Of a DNA stretch of 32,660 nt, positions 16,925-25,225 are shown one piece after another. A program made the translations under genes and the position numbers. Under the pieces are notes generated by a model, which searched no databases, had not been told where the DNA came from, and worked only from the letters and a program-made list of their open reading frames with translations. The first letter of the stretch is position 1; each line of letters opens with the position of its first letter. This stretch comes from Phycisphaerae bacterium (GTDB lineage: Bacteria; Planctomycetota; Phycisphaerae; UBA1845; UTPLA1): NCBI GenBank assembly GCA_030432035.1, contig JAUIHO010000033.1, forward strand, positions 1 to 32,660, given 5' to 3'.

Positions 16925-19207
16925 GTGGTGCTTATGTTTGATTTCCCTTGGCTGCGTCAAGGCCCCGGCGACGGGCGGAAGAAACTGCTCTCCGAGGATC
17001 GCCCCTGGCACGAACGGTATCGAGCCGCGCTCGGTTGGCCGTTGGTGATTGCGGTCGGATTCTGGGCCATCGCCTCGCTGATTATCGCAACGGGCAACGA
17101 ACCTCTTCCTTACAACGTCGGCGACGAACTAACGCGGCCCGTTTATTCGCGCGTCGCGTTTGAGCGCGTCAGCGAGTTTCAAACCGAGCAAGCGCGCCGC
17201 CGAGCGCGGCAGGAAGTTGCGAGCCACTTTCGATTCAATCGCGATGTCGTCGAACGGATGAAGGGTGAGATTCGCGAAATCCATGCCGCGGCCAAAGCAG
17301 CCGAGGCCATCGAACAATTCCGCGCCGATCATGGCGAACGATGGGATATCGACGCGACCACGTTTCAATCACTTAAAGAAAACGCGCAAGACAGCGAAAA
17401 GCTCTCGCGCGATCTTGGCAATTTGGAAAAGACGCTCAAAGAGCAACCGTTGGTCGAGAAGTTCGACGTCGGTCGAAAAATGGATAGCACCGCCGGTCAT
17501 GCCATGCTCGAAACGGCACCGGGGCAATACCAGCCCGTTCCCAAAGAGCAATTGGACTATGCAACGAATTCGGACCACGTGACCAATATGAGCAACGTGG
17601 CCGTTCGTAACATTTTCCCGAGCGGGATTCAGTCGATCGTTGCGACGATCATTCGAAAAGCGATCGTTCCGGAGAAAGACCGATTCGAGCCACTTTACGT
17701 ATACGACGCGGAATACACCAAAGAACGCATTGCTGAAGCCGACAAGATTCCGCCGGTGATGGATCCGTTTAAAGTCGGTGACATCATCGCATCTGCCGGC
17801 GTCATCGGTGAAGAAACATTCGCCAAGCTCCGCGCCGAACATGAAGAGTTTCTCGCACAACGTCAGACCAACCCCCGATTGGTAAACGAATGGCGCAAGC
17901 GGCGCTTCGGCTTGATGGGCATCATCGCGTTGACGACCATCGGCTTGGGAATCTTCACGGCACGGTCGCAGCCACGGATCGCACAGAAAACCCTTCGCGC
18001 CCTCGGCATCGCCGCGCTACTAGCAGGCATGCTTGCCATCGACCGTTTTGTGTTGCTAAACGTCGGTAAGTCGCCCATGTGGAGCGTCACCACCGTCACG
18101 CTCACAGCGGCCATCCTCACCATTACTTATTCGCAGATATTCGCCCTAGGAGCCGTGTCGGCGTTGGCCTTGTTGACGGTTCTAACGCTCGACGCGCCTT
18201 ATGGTTTGATGATTTTGCTGCTTACCGTCGCGACCGTGACGGTGTTGATGCTCTCCGAGATTCGCACGCGCATGCACATGCTTCGCGTGGGCATCGTCGC
18301 AGGCACGGCAGCTTGGTTGGCGGCGGCGTTTACTGCCTTCGCCGACGGCGGCCCCGTGTTAAGCGAGGCGTTCCTTGCGGCGCTGGCGGCATTGATCGGC
18401 GTGTGTATCGTCTTCGTATTGCTGCCGGTGATCGAACGAGCATTTCGCGTCAGCACGAGCCTTACGCTGTTGGAATGGGCCGACACGAGCAAGCCGCTAC
18501 TGCGCGAATTGATCGAGAAAGCGCCTGGCACGTGGCAACATAGCCACCTGTTAGGGAGCATGGCGGAAACCGCAGCGCAGGCCATTGGCGCGAACGGATT
18601 GTTGGTGCGCGTCGGCGCGTACTATCACGACGTCGGTAAGACGTGTAAGCCCGCATACTTCGTTGAGAATCAGGATGCGAATATCAGCGCTCACCGCGGC
18701 CTTGCGCCGAGCATGAGCTTGCTCGTCATCCTTTCACACGTGAAAGACGGTCTTGCCCTGGCGCGCGAACACGGCGTGCCGCCAATTCTGCACCAGTTCA
18801 TTGCCGAGCATCACGGCACGACCGTCGTGCGCTACTTCCATCACATGGCATCGGAGGAAGCCAAAGCCAGCGGCCTGAAGATGCGCGAAGTCAGCGATAC
18901 CGACTTTCGTTATCCCGGTCCGCGACCGCGCACGCGCGAGTCGGCGATTCTGATGTTGTGCGACGGTGTGGAAGGCGCCGTACGCTCGCTGCCCGAACCG
19001 ACACCCGGTCGCATCGAAACCGTGGTGCACGATATTTTAATGGCCCGCCTCATGGACGGTCAGTTCGATGAATGCGATATTACACTCCGCGAACTGGCGT
19101 TGGTCGAACGCAGCCTCGTGAAGAGCCTGCGTGCCATTCACCACGGTCGCATCGCTTACCCCAAAGACAGCACCGACTCGAACCGGGCAAAGGTCAAATC
19201 CGCATGA
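16925..19207 (+). CDS. pgpH: PgpH/YqfF-type 7TM-HD cyclic di-AMP phosphodiesterase
   Basis: A 760-residue membrane phosphohydrolase. Layout: a membrane helix near residues 38-55, an extracytoplasmic 7TMR-HDED domain (about 60-300), several membrane helices (about 325-500), then a cytoplasmic HD domain. HD landmarks are GTWQHSHLLG (about 537), AYYHDVGKTCKPAYF (about 565), HRGLAPSMS, and FIAEHHGTT (about 628); the paired histidines bind two metal ions. Family members hydrolyse c-di-AMP to pApA and are known as PgpH (Listeria) and YqfF (Bacillus). The start is GTG 16925 or ATG 16934. Its stop overlaps the ybeY start by four bases (ATGA), so the genes are translationally coupled. Confidence 0.9.
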   Translation: MVLMFDFPWLRQGPGDGRKKLLSEDRPWHERYRAALGWPLVIAVGFWAIASLIIATGNEPLPYNVGDELTRPVYSRVAFERVSEFQTEQARRRARQEVASHFRFNRDVVERMKGEIREIHAAAKAAEAIEQFRADHGERWDIDATTFQSLKENAQDSEKLSRDLGNLEKTLKEQPLVEKFDVGRKMDSTAGHAMLETAPGQYQPVPKEQLDYATNSDHVTNMSNVAVRNIFPSGIQSIVATIIRKAIVPEKDRFEPLYVYDAEYTKERIAEADKIPPVMDPFKVGDIIASAGVIGEETFAKLRAEHEEFLAQRQTNPRLVNEWRKRRFGLMGIIALTTIGLGIFTARSQPRIAQKTLRALGIAALLAGMLAIDRFVLLNVGKSPMWSVTTVTLTAAILTITYSQIFALGAVSALALLTVLTLDAPYGLMILLLTVATVTVLMLSEIRTRMHMLRVGIVAGTAAWLAAAFTAFADGGPVLSEAFLAALAALIGVCIVFVLLPVIERAFRVSTSLTLLEWADTSKPLLRELIEKAPGTWQHSHLLGSMAETAAQAIGANGLLVRVGAYYHDVGKTCKPAYFVENQDANISAHRGLAPSMSLLVILSHVKDGLALAREHGVPPILHQFIAEHHGTTVVRYFHHMASEEAKASGLKMREVSDTDFRYPGPRPRTRESAILMLCDGVEGAVRSLPEPTPGRIETVVHDILMARLMDGQFDECDITLRELALVERSLVKSLRAIHHGRIAYPKDSTDSNRAKVKSA

Positions 19208-19734
19208 GCCGACCGCACAACGATGGCGAACCCGATTCGGAGCCTCCTTCTACGCCGCCGATCTCAATCGAAGTCGACGGCGCAGATGACGACCTTACCG
19301 ATGCCCTGTGCGCCGGGTTATCCTTTGCCGCCGCGCGCCACGACCTCAAACAGGTCTCCATCGAAATCGCCATCGTCGACGAACCACAGATGTGCGAGTT
19401 CCACGACCGCTGGATGAACGATCCGTCGCCAACGGATGTGCTAACATTCGACTTGCGCGACGACGACGACACCACTGTCGGAATCGAAGGTCAAATCATC
19501 ATCTGCGAACCCGTCGCGCGAGAACAGGCCCAAGCTCGCGGTCATTCCTGGCAAGACGAAGTGCTGCTTTACGCGCTGCACGGTTTCTTGCATCTTGCCG
19601 GATACGACGATCACGACGACGCCGATTTTGAACGCATGCATGCCGAGGAAGACGCAATGTTGATCGCCCTTGGCAAGCAACCGATCTTCAGCGCGAGCAA
19701 GGGCAAAACCGACTCGGACCGGAGCAACGAATAA
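19204..19734 (+). CDS. ybeY: Endoribonuclease YbeY
   Basis: A 177-residue protein, slightly longer than typical YbeY (about 150-160) owing to a Pro/Glu/Asp-rich leader of some 20 residues. The zinc-binding signature is present as HGFLHLAGYDDHDD, where three histidines bind the metal. The preceding SPTDVLTFDL is also conserved. YbeY is a metalloendoribonuclease acting in 16S rRNA 3' maturation and 70S quality control. ATG 19204 overlaps the pgpH stop by four bases; a longer in-frame ATG at 19072 lies inside pgpH and is unlikely. The next gene starts directly after the stop codon. Confidence 0.93.
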   Translation: MSRPHNDGEPDSEPPSTPPISIEVDGADDDLTDALCAGLSFAAARHDLKQVSIEIAIVDEPQMCEFHDRWMNDPSPTDVLTFDLRDDDDTTVGIEGQIIICEPVAREQAQARGHSWQDEVLLYALHGFLHLAGYDDHDDADFERMHAEEDAMLIALGKQPIFSASKGKTDSDRSNE

Positions 19735-20505
19735 ATGATTGTGCACGCCGTTCAATTGGATATCGACGCCTCATCCCGCTCGCATACGCTGCAGCGTGCG
19801 ATGAAAGCCATCGACGCCGCCGCCGATCTCGATCCGTCTCCCGACCTCATCGCCCTGCCCGCGTTCGGCAATGCCTTGGCGGCGCTCGGCGGTAAACCGG
19901 CGAACTACGAACGCGCGCCCGGAATGGTCACGGCCAGTTGCGGCTTGCGCGGTCGCAGTTGGGGTGTGTTTCTGGCCGTGGGTCTCGCGGAAAAAAGCGA
20001 CGGTAAGAATCCGCACTTGACGGGTATGTTACTCGACCGCGACGCGGATATTCGCGTATTGCAACGCATGACCACTCCGACGAGCAAATCATTCAAGAAA
20101 GCGTTTGAAGCCGGCGCAAGACAGGTTCGCGTGGGCAAGTGTTTACTAGGGCAATTCGCCCTGCTCGTGGGTGACGACGTGCTTTCGGAAGCGTGTTGGG
20201 AAGCGGTCGTAAATGGCGGCGCCCAGTTCGTGATCGGTGCCACCTGTTGGCCCGAAGACGCGGGCGACGATGTGGAAGCGACCGTGTCGAAACACGCTGG
20301 TGCGTTTGGCGTGCCGTGCGTCTTAGCCGATTGCACCACCACCGACGAGACCGCCAAGCCAAAGTTGATTGGCCGCAGTTTGATCGTTGATGCGAGCGGT
20401 TCAGTGCTGGCTGCCGCACCGCCACATCAGGCCACTGGATTGCAAGCGGAGATCGCGTTGCCCGAGCCGAAGACCATCTTGCAGGAAACCATCGGTAACG
20501 AATAA
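19735..20505 (+). CDS. Nitrilase-superfamily fold protein, catalytic residues missing
   Basis: A 256-residue protein with the layout of a carbon-nitrogen hydrolase: an N-terminal VHAVQLDIDASSR strand, DLIALPAFGNALAAL where active members have DL-PE, LLVGDDVLSEACWEA with GGAQFVIGATCWP matching the ICYD-RFPE...GA segment, and GRSLIVDASGSVLAAA like the S-I-DP-G--L motif. The catalytic Glu is Ala43 and the nucleophile Cys is Gly146, so it is probably a pseudoenzyme. It starts directly after the ybeY stop and is followed by the CorC/HlyC gene after three bases, which makes it a member of the operon. In E. coli the ybeY-corC cluster ends with lnt, also of nitrilase fold, but lnt carries a membrane domain. 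Confidence 0.75.
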   Translation: MIVHAVQLDIDASSRSHTLQRAMKAIDAAADLDPSPDLIALPAFGNALAALGGKPANYERAPGMVTASCGLRGRSWGVFLAVGLAEKSDGKNPHLTGMLLDRDADIRVLQRMTTPTSKSFKKAFEAGARQVRVGKCLLGQFALLVGDDVLSEACWEAVVNGGAQFVIGATCWPEDAGDDVEATVSKHAGAFGVPCVLADCTTTDETAKPKLIGRSLIVDASGSVLAAAPPHQATGLQAEIALPEPKTILQETIGNE

Positions 20506-20508
20506 ATC

Positions 20509-21759
20509 GTGACGGTTATATTGCTCATCATCTGGACGATTGCCGCCGTGTTTTTCGGCACGGCCACCATCGCCGCGCGCTACGCGTCGCGCACGCGCTT
20601 GACGATTCTGCTGGGCGCTAACGACGCCGCCGAAGAACGCGCCAATACTTTCTTTGCCGCCCAAGATGAAATTGCGCGTACGTGCGTCGGCCTGCGGCAA
20701 CTCACCATTGTCACGTTTGTGCTCACCCTTTTCCTTGGCGTGTCCCATCTTGAAACACTTAACCGTTGGCTGGCATTTTGGGCCGTTTGCATTCCCTGGT
20801 TGGTCGTCGTTGGCGTGGCCTTACCGACGTCGTGGGCCGAGCACGCGGGCGAAGAGTTTCTCGGTCGCAGCCTACCGTTTTTATTCATCTTGCGCGGTCT
20901 GTCGCGCCCGTTGTTGGCAACGCAGGATTTGATCTCCGAAATCGTTCGACGCCTTACCGGCGCGCCGATCAACGGTGAAGACGGCGACGACCGCTTCGAA
21001 GAGCGCATTCTCGATGTCGTTCGACAAGGCGAAACGCATGGCTCGGTGCAAGCGCAGGAAACCGAGATGATTCGCTCGGTCATGTTTCTCGACGAAACCA
21101 GTGTCGGCGAAATCATGACGCCGCGCACCGACGTCACGGGTGTGGACGTCGCCGCCGATTACGACACCGTACGCGATCTGATTCGCAACGACGGTCACTC
21201 GCGCTACCCCGTATATGAAGAATCGCTCGATAACGTCGTCGGCATGCTTTATGCAAAAGACATGCTCAATGCCGAACGCGATGGTTTTTCAACCCGCGCC
21301 GTTATGCGACCGGTCACCTTCGTGCCCGAAACCAAAGACCTCGCGTCGCTGTTGCGCGAATTTCAGAACAATCGCGTGCACATCGCGATCGTTCTCGACG
21401 AATACGGCGGCACGGCGGGTTTGGTCACGTTCGAAGATATTCTGGAAGAACTCGTCGGCGAAATCGCCGACGAACACGAACGACCGCCCGAGTCGTCAAT
21501 CAAACGCATCGATCCGCGCACATATGAGATTGATGCGCGCGTACGCGTCGAAGAAATCAACGATGATCTCAATCTCGACTTGCCTGACGACGAAGCTTAC
21601 GACACGGTCGGTGGTTTTGTGTTAAGCAAACTCGGGCGCATTCCTGCGAAGCACGAGGCGTTGGTCGAGGGCGATATCCGGATTGAAGTGATCGACGCCG
21701 ATCAGCGTAGTATCAATCGTTTGCAAATCACCCGACTCGAAGCCGTACCCGAGGAATAA
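20509..21759 (+). CDS. CNNM/CorC-HlyC family membrane protein with CBS pair
   Basis: A 416-residue protein with a divergent DUF21 transmembrane domain (about residues 1-135, three hydrophobic stretches), a linker, two CBS domains (IMTPRTDVTGVDVAAD to about 250, and MRPVTFVPETKDLASLLRE to about 310, ending IVLDEYGGTAGLVTFEDILE), and a C-terminal CorC_HlyC domain (YEIDARVRVEEINDDLNLDL). Family members bind ATP or Mg-ATP through the CBS pair and are linked to magnesium efflux (CorC, MpfA, CNNM). The GTG start at 20509 lies three bases after the preceding stop. The position beside ybeY matches the E. coli ybeY-ybeX(corC) arrangement. Confidence 0.9.
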   Translation: MTVILLIIWTIAAVFFGTATIAARYASRTRLTILLGANDAAEERANTFFAAQDEIARTCVGLRQLTIVTFVLTLFLGVSHLETLNRWLAFWAVCIPWLVVVGVALPTSWAEHAGEEFLGRSLPFLFILRGLSRPLLATQDLISEIVRRLTGAPINGEDGDDRFEERILDVVRQGETHGSVQAQETEMIRSVMFLDETSVGEIMTPRTDVTGVDVAADYDTVRDLIRNDGHSRYPVYEESLDNVVGMLYAKDMLNAERDGFSTRAVMRPVTFVPETKDLASLLREFQNNRVHIAIVLDEYGGTAGLVTFEDILEELVGEIADEHERPPESSIKRIDPRTYEIDARVRVEEINDDLNLDLPDDEAYDTVGGFVLSKLGRIPAKHEALVEGDIRIEVIDADQRSINRLQITRLEAVPEE

Positions 21760-21765
21760 GCTGCC

Positions 21766-22530
21766 ATGGCGCTGATCAAGGACGAAGCCTTCGTTCTGCG
21801 GCGGCTGGATTTCAGCGAAACCTCGCAGGTGCTGGCCATCTTCACCCGCGATCACGGCCAGCAAAGCGTCCTGTTTAAAGGGGCGAAACGCTCGACCAAA
21901 ACGCGTGCGTCTATCGGTATCGATCTGCTCGAAAAAGGTGACGCCGTCTTCACCATGCGACCCGGTAAGGAAGATCGCATGGCCACGCTAACGGATTGGC
22001 GTCAACGCGATGGCTTTCGCCATCTGCGCAACTCGCTCGGTGCCTTGTATAGCGCGGAGTACGCAGCGGACGTGACGTTATCGCTCACGGAGCGTCACGA
22101 CGCCCACCCGCCGTTGTTCGATAGCATCGACTCACTATTTAACGATCTCGCCACGCCGCCCTACCTCGATTCGATCGCGCGTTTTCAATGGGAGTTGTTA
22201 ACGCACGTCGGGATGCGACCGGAAATGCGAAACTGTGCCGCGTGCGGAAAAGACACGTCCGACGATAGCGTATTGTTTTTTAGTTCGCATCAGGGCGGCG
22301 CGTTGTGTCGCGATTGCGAGCCCCACGCGATTGAAAAACGACGCCTTAGCCGCGCGACGGCAGACGTATTGATCGATCCGACCACGGGCCGCCTCGGCCG
22401 CGCGTTTATGCTGCTCGATTACCACCTGCGCGAAATCATCGGTCACCCACCGCGGCTGAGTAAGATGCTGCAATCGGCTTTGCGCGAAGAGCTAAAGCAA
22501 TTGGTCGATAAACGCCTGCTCGATCGGTAA
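21766..22530 (+). CDS. recO: DNA repair protein RecO
   Basis: A 254-residue protein. The N-terminal OB-fold carries DEAFVLRRLDFSETSQVLAIF, a clear RecO signature, followed by the helical domain and a zinc finger made of CAACG and CRDC (residues about 150-185). RecO loads RecA onto SSB-coated DNA with RecR and anneals strands. It is the last gene of the plus-strand operon, six bases after the corC-like stop, as recO often closes the yqfF-ybeY cluster of Firmicutes. The region after it holds inverted-repeat elements rather than a clear T-rich terminator. Confidence 0.92.
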   Translation: MALIKDEAFVLRRLDFSETSQVLAIFTRDHGQQSVLFKGAKRSTKTRASIGIDLLEKGDAVFTMRPGKEDRMATLTDWRQRDGFRHLRNSLGALYSAEYAADVTLSLTERHDAHPPLFDSIDSLFNDLATPPYLDSIARFQWELLTHVGMRPEMRNCAACGKDTSDDSVLFFSSHQGGALCRDCEPHAIEKRRLSRATADVLIDPTTGRLGRAFMLLDYHLREIIGHPPRLSKMLQSALREELKQLVDKRLLDR

Positions 22531-22551
22531 ATAAAATGCCGGGTGCCCCAT

Positions 22552-22569
22552 CCTTCGCGCTAGCGAAGG
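22552..22569. repeat. CCTTCGC palindrome after recO
   Basis: CCTTCGC (22552-22558) and GCGAAGG (22563-22569) with loop GCTA, flanked by CCCCA and TGGGG that extend the pairing through a mismatch. Preceded by CCGGGTGC, as in other palindromes here. It may slow transcription leaving the recO operon; no T-run follows. Confidence 0.6.
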
Positions 22570-22710
22570 TTGGGGAATCGAAGCAAGCGAGAAAGACAAA
22601 TCGTATTGGTCGTCGTGGGTTAACCCTCGGCCATTGGCCGAAGGCAAAGTGAAATTGTCTTAGCTAACTCGACCCAATTAAAGAAATCGAAACCCAAATC
22701 ATCGCCCGAT

Positions 22711-22737
22711 GCCCCTGCCCCTCTGGGGCTGGGGGAC
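22711..22737 (-). repeat. Long-range inverted repeat, copy 2 (partner 11767-11793)
   Basis: Exact reverse complement of the 27 bases at 11767-11793. It lies seven bases before the stop codon of the minus-strand pdxA gene. Confidence 0.85.
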
Positions 22738-22743
22738 ATTCAC

Positions 22744-23781
22744 CTACTCCTCCGACCGACAACGCTGCTGCGCCAAATCAATCGCCAACCCCAACGCCGC
22801 TTTCATCGACCCCGGATCGGCGCGGTTCTTTCCAGCAATGTCGTACGCCGTGCCGTGATCCACACTCGTACGAATAATCGGCAGCCCAAGTGTCAGGTTC
22901 ACCGCCTCGTCAAACGCGAGCAACTTCACCGGTATCAATCCCTGATCGTGATACATCGCGACAACGCCATCAAATTCGCCCGTCGCAGCTCGACGAAACA
23001 CCGTGTCCGCCGGGTACGGACCGCTCGCGTTGATACCGTGCAGTTGCGCCATCTCAATTGCCGGCGCGATGATGCGTTTTTCTTCGTCGCCGAAACGACC
23101 GTCTTCGCTGGCATGCGGATTCAACCCCGCCACCGCAATGCGCGGTCGCGTTAACCCAAACCATTCCGTCAGCGCTTGGTTCATCAAATCGATCGGTTGA
23201 AAGACCAAACCGATCGTAAAGTGATTGCGCAAGTCGAACAGCGCTTCGTGTGCACTGGCCAGCGCCACGCGAATCGGCCCACCGGCAAACATCATCGTGA
23301 CCCGCTTCGCATGAAATCGATGGGCGAGCAATTCGGTATGGCCGGGGTATTGCTTAAAGCCCGCCATCGACCAGGCCGTCTTATTGATCGGGCCGGTCAC
23401 CAGCGCATCGATTCGTCCGGCGGCGGCGTCTTCCATCGCGTCTTCAAGAAACGCCATCGACGCCTTGCCGCCCTCTGCCGACGCCGTCGGTCGCAGTCGC
23501 CCCGCCAAGGCAAACTCATCGAAGTCGCGCACCAGAACCGGATGCTGCCAGTCGCGCCCGTTTAATTCGCCACGCGGCTCAGTGGTCCAAAACGTTCGCA
23601 ACTCAGCCGCGTCGGCCGCCAACTCGATCTGATCCGACAAGCCGTAAATCACGAAGTGGGCCCGCTCGCGAATCGTATGATCGGCCAACGCTTTGATGGC
23701 CACTTCGGCACCGATGCCCGCAGGATCGCCCATGGTAATACCGATGGTCGGAATCGAATTGGCACCGTTCGAATGGGTCAT
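22744..23781 (-). CDS. pdxA: 4-hydroxythreonine-4-phosphate dehydrogenase PdxA
   Basis: A 345-residue enzyme of the pyridoxal phosphate pathway (oxidation and decarboxylation of 4-phosphohydroxy-L-threonine). Motifs: PTIGITMGDPAGIGAEVAIK at the start, TGPINKTAWSMAGFKQYPGH with the first metal-binding His, NPHASEDGRFGDEE with the second, and YHDQGLIPVKLLAFDEAVN with the third; VDHGTAYDIAGKNRADPGSM near the end. It follows ribE by 15 bases on the same strand, so the two cofactor genes are probably co-transcribed. No pdxJ is in the window, so DXP-dependent PLP synthesis must be completed elsewhere. Confidence 0.95.
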   Translation of the reverse strand: MTHSNGANSIPTIGITMGDPAGIGAEVAIKALADHTIRERAHFVIYGLSDQIELAADAAELRTFWTTEPRGELNGRDWQHPVLVRDFDEFALAGRLRPTASAEGGKASMAFLEDAMEDAAAGRIDALVTGPINKTAWSMAGFKQYPGHTELLAHRFHAKRVTMMFAGGPIRVALASAHEALFDLRNHFTIGLVFQPIDLMNQALTEWFGLTRPRIAVAGLNPHASEDGRFGDEEKRIIAPAIEMAQLHGINASGPYPADTVFRRAATGEFDGVVAMYHDQGLIPVKLLAFDEAVNLTLGLPIIRTSVDHGTAYDIAGKNRADPGSMKAALGLAIDLAQQRCRSEE

Positions 23782-23796
23782 GAGCGTGCGAACAAT

Positions 23797-24450
23797 TTAA
23801 GCAAAGCCGTTGGCTTGCAGATACGACAGCGTGATTCCGCCGACCGTGCCGTCGGCCTTACCGTCATGCAAAAAGTGTGCGATCGTGCGAACTAAAATAT
23901 CCGTTTCCAAGTTCACCGTTTGGCCGACGCGTTTATTGCCAATCGTAGTCTCGCGCAACGTCGTCGGAATCAGCGCGACGGCGAACCGTTCGGCGTCGCG
24001 CGCGGCGACGGTCAGCGAAATACCGTCGATTGTGATTGAGCCTTTCGGCACGATCATTCTCATCGCGTCGGCATCCGCCTTAAACCACCACATGGCCGAT
24101 AAGTCGCCGGGCACGATTTTGTCGACAGTACCGACAGCATCGACATGCCCCTGTACGAAATGGCCATCGATCCGATCGCCGACGCGCATCGACTTTTGTA
24201 GGTTCACGCCATCGCCGGCCTGAAGCCCACCGAGCGTGCTGCGACGCAGCGTCTCTGCGACGACGTCGAAGTGAGCGACCGCACCGTCGATCTTGGTGAC
24301 AGTCAAGCAAACGCCATCGATGGCGATGCTGGCCCCCAGCGGCACGCCCTGCCAGTAATCGTCGGCAGCGCTAATTTGCAACGATTGCCCGGCGGCATTG
24401 GGCGCGACGGCAGAGATGCGTCCGATCTTGTCGATGATTCCGGAAAACAT
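23797..24450 (-). CDS. ribE: Riboflavin synthase alpha subunit
   Basis: A 217-residue enzyme with the two lumazine-binding repeats. The N-terminus MFSGIIDKIGRI is the classic start. The first repeat has SIAIDGVCLTV and DVVAETLRRSTLG, ending with GDRIDGHFVQGHVDAVG; the second repeat has SITIDGISLTV, then TTLRETTIG and VNLETDILVRTIAHFL. It dismutates two 6,7-dimethyl-8-ribityllumazine molecules to riboflavin. No FMN riboswitch element is recognisable upstream, and the other rib genes are not here. First gene of a ribE-pdxA unit. Confidence 0.94.
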   Translation of the reverse strand: MFSGIIDKIGRISAVAPNAAGQSLQISAADDYWQGVPLGASIAIDGVCLTVTKIDGAVAHFDVVAETLRRSTLGGLQAGDGVNLQKSMRVGDRIDGHFVQGHVDAVGTVDKIVPGDLSAMWWFKADADAMRMIVPKGSITIDGISLTVAARDAERFAVALIPTTLRETTIGNKRVGQTVNLETDILVRTIAHFLHDGKADGTVGGITLSYLQANGFA

Positions 24451-24521
24451 AAGCAGGTAAATTGTAGAGGTTGCGGCGTGAATCGCCCAGCGAACGAGAT
24501 TATTGAAACATGTTTGGGCAT

Positions 24522-24557
24522 AAAAAAACTCCCACCCGCGATGTACGCGGATGGGAG
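24522..24557 (-). terminator. Intrinsic terminator of the lipoprotein unit, minus strand
   Basis: The arms CTCCCACCCGCG (24529-24540) and CGCGGATGGGAG (24546-24557) pair over 12 bases with one mismatch and loop ATGTA; on the minus strand seven T follow. It closes the transcript of the lipoprotein gene ending at 24613 and insulates ribE. Confidence 0.92.
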
Positions 24558-24612
24558 CTTGTTAACCGGAGTTCGTTGCTAGCTGCGGGCAACCCGCAAT
24601 GTGCAAGTGTGC

Positions 24613-25146
24613 TTAGTTCGTGGTGCCGGTCGTCGGCGTGCCGCCGGTATTCGTCGTGCCACCGCCACCGAGGCCACCGAGCAACTCTTCGAGTGCACCG
24701 CCATCGGTACCGCCGAAGATGCTGCCGAGCAGTTCGTTGAGATCGTCTTCGGTAAAGTTTTCTGGATCGAAGTCGGTTCCCGAACCTTCAAATGCGGCGG
24801 CAAGTTCGTCAAGACCTTGCAGGCTTTCCGGATTGTTACGCGCCGTTTCGCCCAAGGCTTCAAAATCTTCAAACGTGTTGAGATTGTTGGCGGCAAGGAA
24901 AGACGAGACGGCCGTGGCCTGATCGTCGGTGAGCGGCTCGATTTGGAGATCCGGATTGTCAGCGGCCAAGACGCCGGAGATGGTTTGATTCAGGATTTGC
25001 AGTTCACCCGGCGTGAGCTGCGAGATTTGACCGCTGGCGAGCTTGGCACCGGCAGACAAAATGCTGTCGCCAAAGAAGCAGCCCGTGCTGCTAACAGCAA
25101 GACCGCAAATCAACATGACCGATAGCTTGATTCGATTGTTCAACAT
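24613..25146 (-). CDS. Hypothetical lipoprotein with Gly/Thr-rich tail
   Basis: A 177-residue protein. A ribosome-binding GGGAG precedes the ATG. The signal peptide ends SSTGC, a lipobox with Cys23. The mature part is acidic and helical, with LTPGELQILNQTIS, LTDDQATAVSSFL and an EDDLNELLGSIF segment, then a Gly-rich and Thr-rich C-terminus (about residues 145-177) without secondary structure. I do not know the family; no enzymatic motif is seen. It lies 79 bases after the short lipoprotein gene upstream and ends at a strong terminator. Parts of it resemble that neighbour (L-TPGEL-and LT-D motifs), which may reflect a distant duplication. Confidence 0.75.
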   Translation of the reverse strand: MLNNRIKLSVMLICGLAVSSTGCFFGDSILSAGAKLASGQISQLTPGELQILNQTISGVLAADNPDLQIEPLTDDQATAVSSFLAANNLNTFEDFEALGETARNNPESLQGLDELAAAFEGSGTDFDPENFTEDDLNELLGSIFGGTDGGALEELLGGLGGGGTTNTGGTPTTGTTN

Positions 25147-25180
25147 TGCTGTTTACTCCCCCCAGGACTTCCCCGGCTTC

Positions 25181-25203
25181 CACGTGTGACGTTTCATCAC
25201 GTG
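25181..25203. repeat. CACGTG dyad between two lipoprotein genes
   Basis: CACGTGTGA (25181-25189) and TCATCACGTG (25194-25203) pair with a one-base bulge. No T-run follows, so it is more likely an operator, processing hairpin or attenuator than a terminator. It lies between the stop of the 25226 gene and the start of the 25146 gene. Confidence 0.4.
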
Positions 25204-25225
25204 CGGAGCAAACCGCACGCAAACA

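Noticed and set aside
19072..19203. Longer start for YbeY inside pgpH
   Set aside because: It would overlap pgpH by more than 130 bases and add no family-specific sequence; ATG 19204 with the ATGA overlap is typical coupling.
24451..24521. FMN riboswitch upstream of ribE
   Set aside because: The interval is too short and lacks the conserved RFN elements.
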